From a virus, in the IMG/VR virus record IMGVR_UViG_3300031227_002617, positions 1-21,757 of that record: a DNA stretch of 21,757 nt; one strand, written 5' to 3'. Of this stretch, positions 20,895-21,757 are shown piece by piece. How positions within the stretch are numbered: position 1 is the stretch's first letter; each line of letters begins with the position of its first letter. Made by a program: the position numbers and the translations under genes. Below the pieces are notes generated by a model. That model was not told the DNA's origin, ran no database searches, and saw only the letters and a list, made by a program, of their open reading frames with translations.

Positions 20895-20923
20895 TCAATA
20901 CCACGTTTTCGCTTTTTTGTCAA
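20895..20923 (-). promoter_or_regulatory. Promoter of the 36-aa membrane peptide
   Basis: Minus strand: consensus TTGACA (20923-20918), 17-base spacer, TATTGA (20900-20895) preceded by TGG, an extended -10. It lies back to back with the plus-strand promoter at 20927-20943, so the pair would be regulated together or exclude each other. Confidence 0.5.
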
Positions 20924-20926
20924 TGG

Positions 20927-20943
20927 TTAAGACGTGCTATAAT
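20927..20943 (+). promoter_or_regulatory. Extended -10 promoter of the terminal virion gene (repeat copy 2)
   Basis: TTAAGACGTGCTATAAT, identical over 17 nt to 8273-8289. A possible -35 (TTGTCA, 20917-20922) is only 15 bases upstream, so the extended -10 probably dominates. Transcription would begin near 20950, about 78 bases before the ATG. Confidence 0.65.
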
Positions 20944-20968
20944 AGACTTACAATTAATAATTTATACT

Positions 20969-21012
20969 TGTTTTGGAAGGCGGGGGAACCTACGGGTTAG
21001 CTTTCCAGGAAA
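20969..21012 (+). promoter_or_regulatory. Structured 5' leader with UNCG tetraloop hairpin
   Basis: In the leader of the 21028 gene, TTGGAA (about 20973-20978) pairs with TTCCAG-side bases around 21003-21008, enclosing a Gly-codon-like GGGGG run and an inner hairpin AACC(TACG)GGTT, whose C(UACG)G loop is an unusually stable tetraloop. Sequence then opens to an A-rich stretch before the ATG. It could be a riboswitch-like sensor, a protein-binding site or an mRNA stabiliser. I could not match it to a known riboswitch, although the GGGGGAACC stretch superficially recalls conserved bases of the ydaO type. Confidence 0.4.
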
Positions 21013-21027
21013 AAGTGGAAATATCAT

Positions 21028-21757
21028 ATGTCAATACCACTATTAAGAGGCCAAGAGCAAATCTCTGCTAAACGGCCTATGCCAACTGATGATGTAGGAA
21101 CCTCCTCACAGAGTTCCGTCACATCCTCCGCAACCGTTCCTTTGTATTATTATAATGCAACCGTTCGCACTATCGACGCTGGCCAAGCAACCGGCGTAGT
21201 AGTGGATTTTGTGTTAGCCCATCGCAATATCTACAATTCGCTAGGCGTGAATATCGCAAGCGCAAAAGATACTTCATTAGCTTACACATGTTTAGGTCTT
21301 ACAGAAGAATTAGAATGGGAAGCAAACCCTAAAATCGCAGCTCTTTGGGAATCATTAGACCACCAAACACCGGCTACAGTTGTCGCTGCGATAGGAGCTC
21401 TATTATCTCCGGGTCAATTTATTATTGATTATCGCTGGGGCTATGGTATTGGCAAAAAGGCTACCACAGCGCACGAAATGACAAGCGTCACTTATAACGT
21501 TGTCAAGACAGAAGTTGGGTCAGTTGCGATTGACGAATTTCCTGCCGCTGCAGCTATCACAGACAGTTTTGCCAATCCGACTACAACTTCGGTCATGGGC
21601 ATGAACATGATTTGGAACGGTGCTACTTGGGATAGGCTCACAAGCTCAGATTTGGGCGGTAGTGCTCCTGCTGGTGGTGGTGTTTACTCGACAGAGCAGG
21701 GCGACTTCACAGCGACAATCACAAACGCAACTAATAACATTGTACTGTCTACTGACT
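21028..21757 (+). CDS. Virion structural protein, truncated at the right edge
   Basis: At least 243 aa, open to the end of the window, starting MSIPLLRGQEQISAKRP. The N-terminus is Ser/Thr-rich and probably disordered. From residue about 38 the sequence is beta-rich (VPLYYYNATVRTIDAG, GVVVDFVLAHRNIYNS), then mixed. A stretch near 200-212 (MNMIWNGATWDRLTSSD) matches a short 'NGxTWDR' motif common in phage structural proteins and fibres, followed by a Gly-rich hinge (GGSAPAGGGVYS). It has a promoter and structured leader of its own and no Shine-Dalgarno motif. A tail, baseplate or accessory fibre protein is likely; the missing C-terminus prevents more. Since it is set apart by about 250 bases and its own promoter, it begins a separate unit. 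Confidence 0.7.
   Translation, partial: MSIPLLRGQEQISAKRPMPTDDVGTSSQSSVTSSATVPLYYYNATVRTIDAGQATGVVVDFVLAHRNIYNSLGVNIASAKDTSLAYTCLGLTEELEWEANPKIAALWESLDHQTPATVVAAIGALLSPGQFIIDYRWGYGIGKKATTAHEMTSVTYNVVKTEVGSVAIDEFPAAAAITDSFANPTTTSVMGMNMIWNGATWDRLTSSDLGGSAPAGGGVYSTEQGDFTATITNATNNIVLSTD

Noticed and set aside
1-21757. Recoded TGA (as in some CPR lineages)
   Set aside because: TGA ends the methyltransferase, large terminase and 51-aa genes at sensible points, so the standard stop use holds.

Overview
The window is a stretch of a tailed double-stranded DNA phage, or a prophage read as a contig. From about 1150 to the right edge it carries a methyltransferase/HNH pair, small and large terminase, portal, scaffold, major capsid protein and a long run of tail and virion proteins, nearly all on the + strand and tightly packed. 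No tape-measure gene, sheath or tail-tube gene is visible. The portal, adaptor and 722-aa tail-hub-like protein, followed by fibre and internal virion proteins with a peptidoglycan hydrolase domain, fit a short-tailed (podovirus-like) particle best. No integrase, polymerase, lysis cassette, tRNA or CRISPR was found.

Host: only indirect evidence. Almost every start codon is an ATG preceded by A/T-rich sequence with no Shine-Dalgarno motif. Several promoters put the transcription start within a few bases of the ATG (near-leaderless). Yet the promoters are classical sigma70 type (TTGATT-17-TATAAT; TTGACA-17-TAAAAT). TGA is a genuine stop here (large terminase, methyltransferase), so the code is not TGA-recoded. 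This suggests a host with SD-independent initiation, for example Patescibacteria/CPR or a similar uncultured lineage, but this is inference.

Left 1.15 kb (1-1149): an accessory/regulatory segment organised differently from the rest. It holds two tiny Cys-rich (zinc-ribbon-like) genes transcribed divergently from overlapping promoters (184-339 minus, 382-546 plus). It also holds three candidate structured RNAs: one on the minus strand at 30-152 behind a TTGACT-17-TACAAT promoter; one on the minus strand at 530-622 with its own promoter and intrinsic terminator; and a large multi-branched plus-strand fold at 789-1004 with a possible pseudoknot. The large fold is preceded by a short leader carrying an operator-like palindrome and a terminator/anti-terminator pair. 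This is the least explained and most interesting part of the window.

1150-2791: a ParB-like/DNA methyltransferase fusion, then a NUMOD3-type HNH endonuclease, driven by a near-consensus promoter. 2797-6825: terminase small and large subunits and portal. 6888-8276: three small uncharacterised genes, two with Cys motifs. 8334-10491: scaffold, a candidate capsid decoration protein and the major capsid protein, with extra promoters in front of the first two and a terminator hairpin after the last. 10555-16450: beta-helix protein, head-tail adaptor with an inserted carbohydrate-binding-like domain, tail-hub-like protein and tail fibre. 16467-20779: two large internal/ejection-type virion proteins, the first carrying a CHAP-like hydrolase domain. 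20776-20886 (minus): a 36-aa single-span membrane peptide. 21028 to the right edge: an incomplete virion protein behind a structured leader and a promoter that repeats, base for base over 17 nt, the one in front of the scaffold gene.
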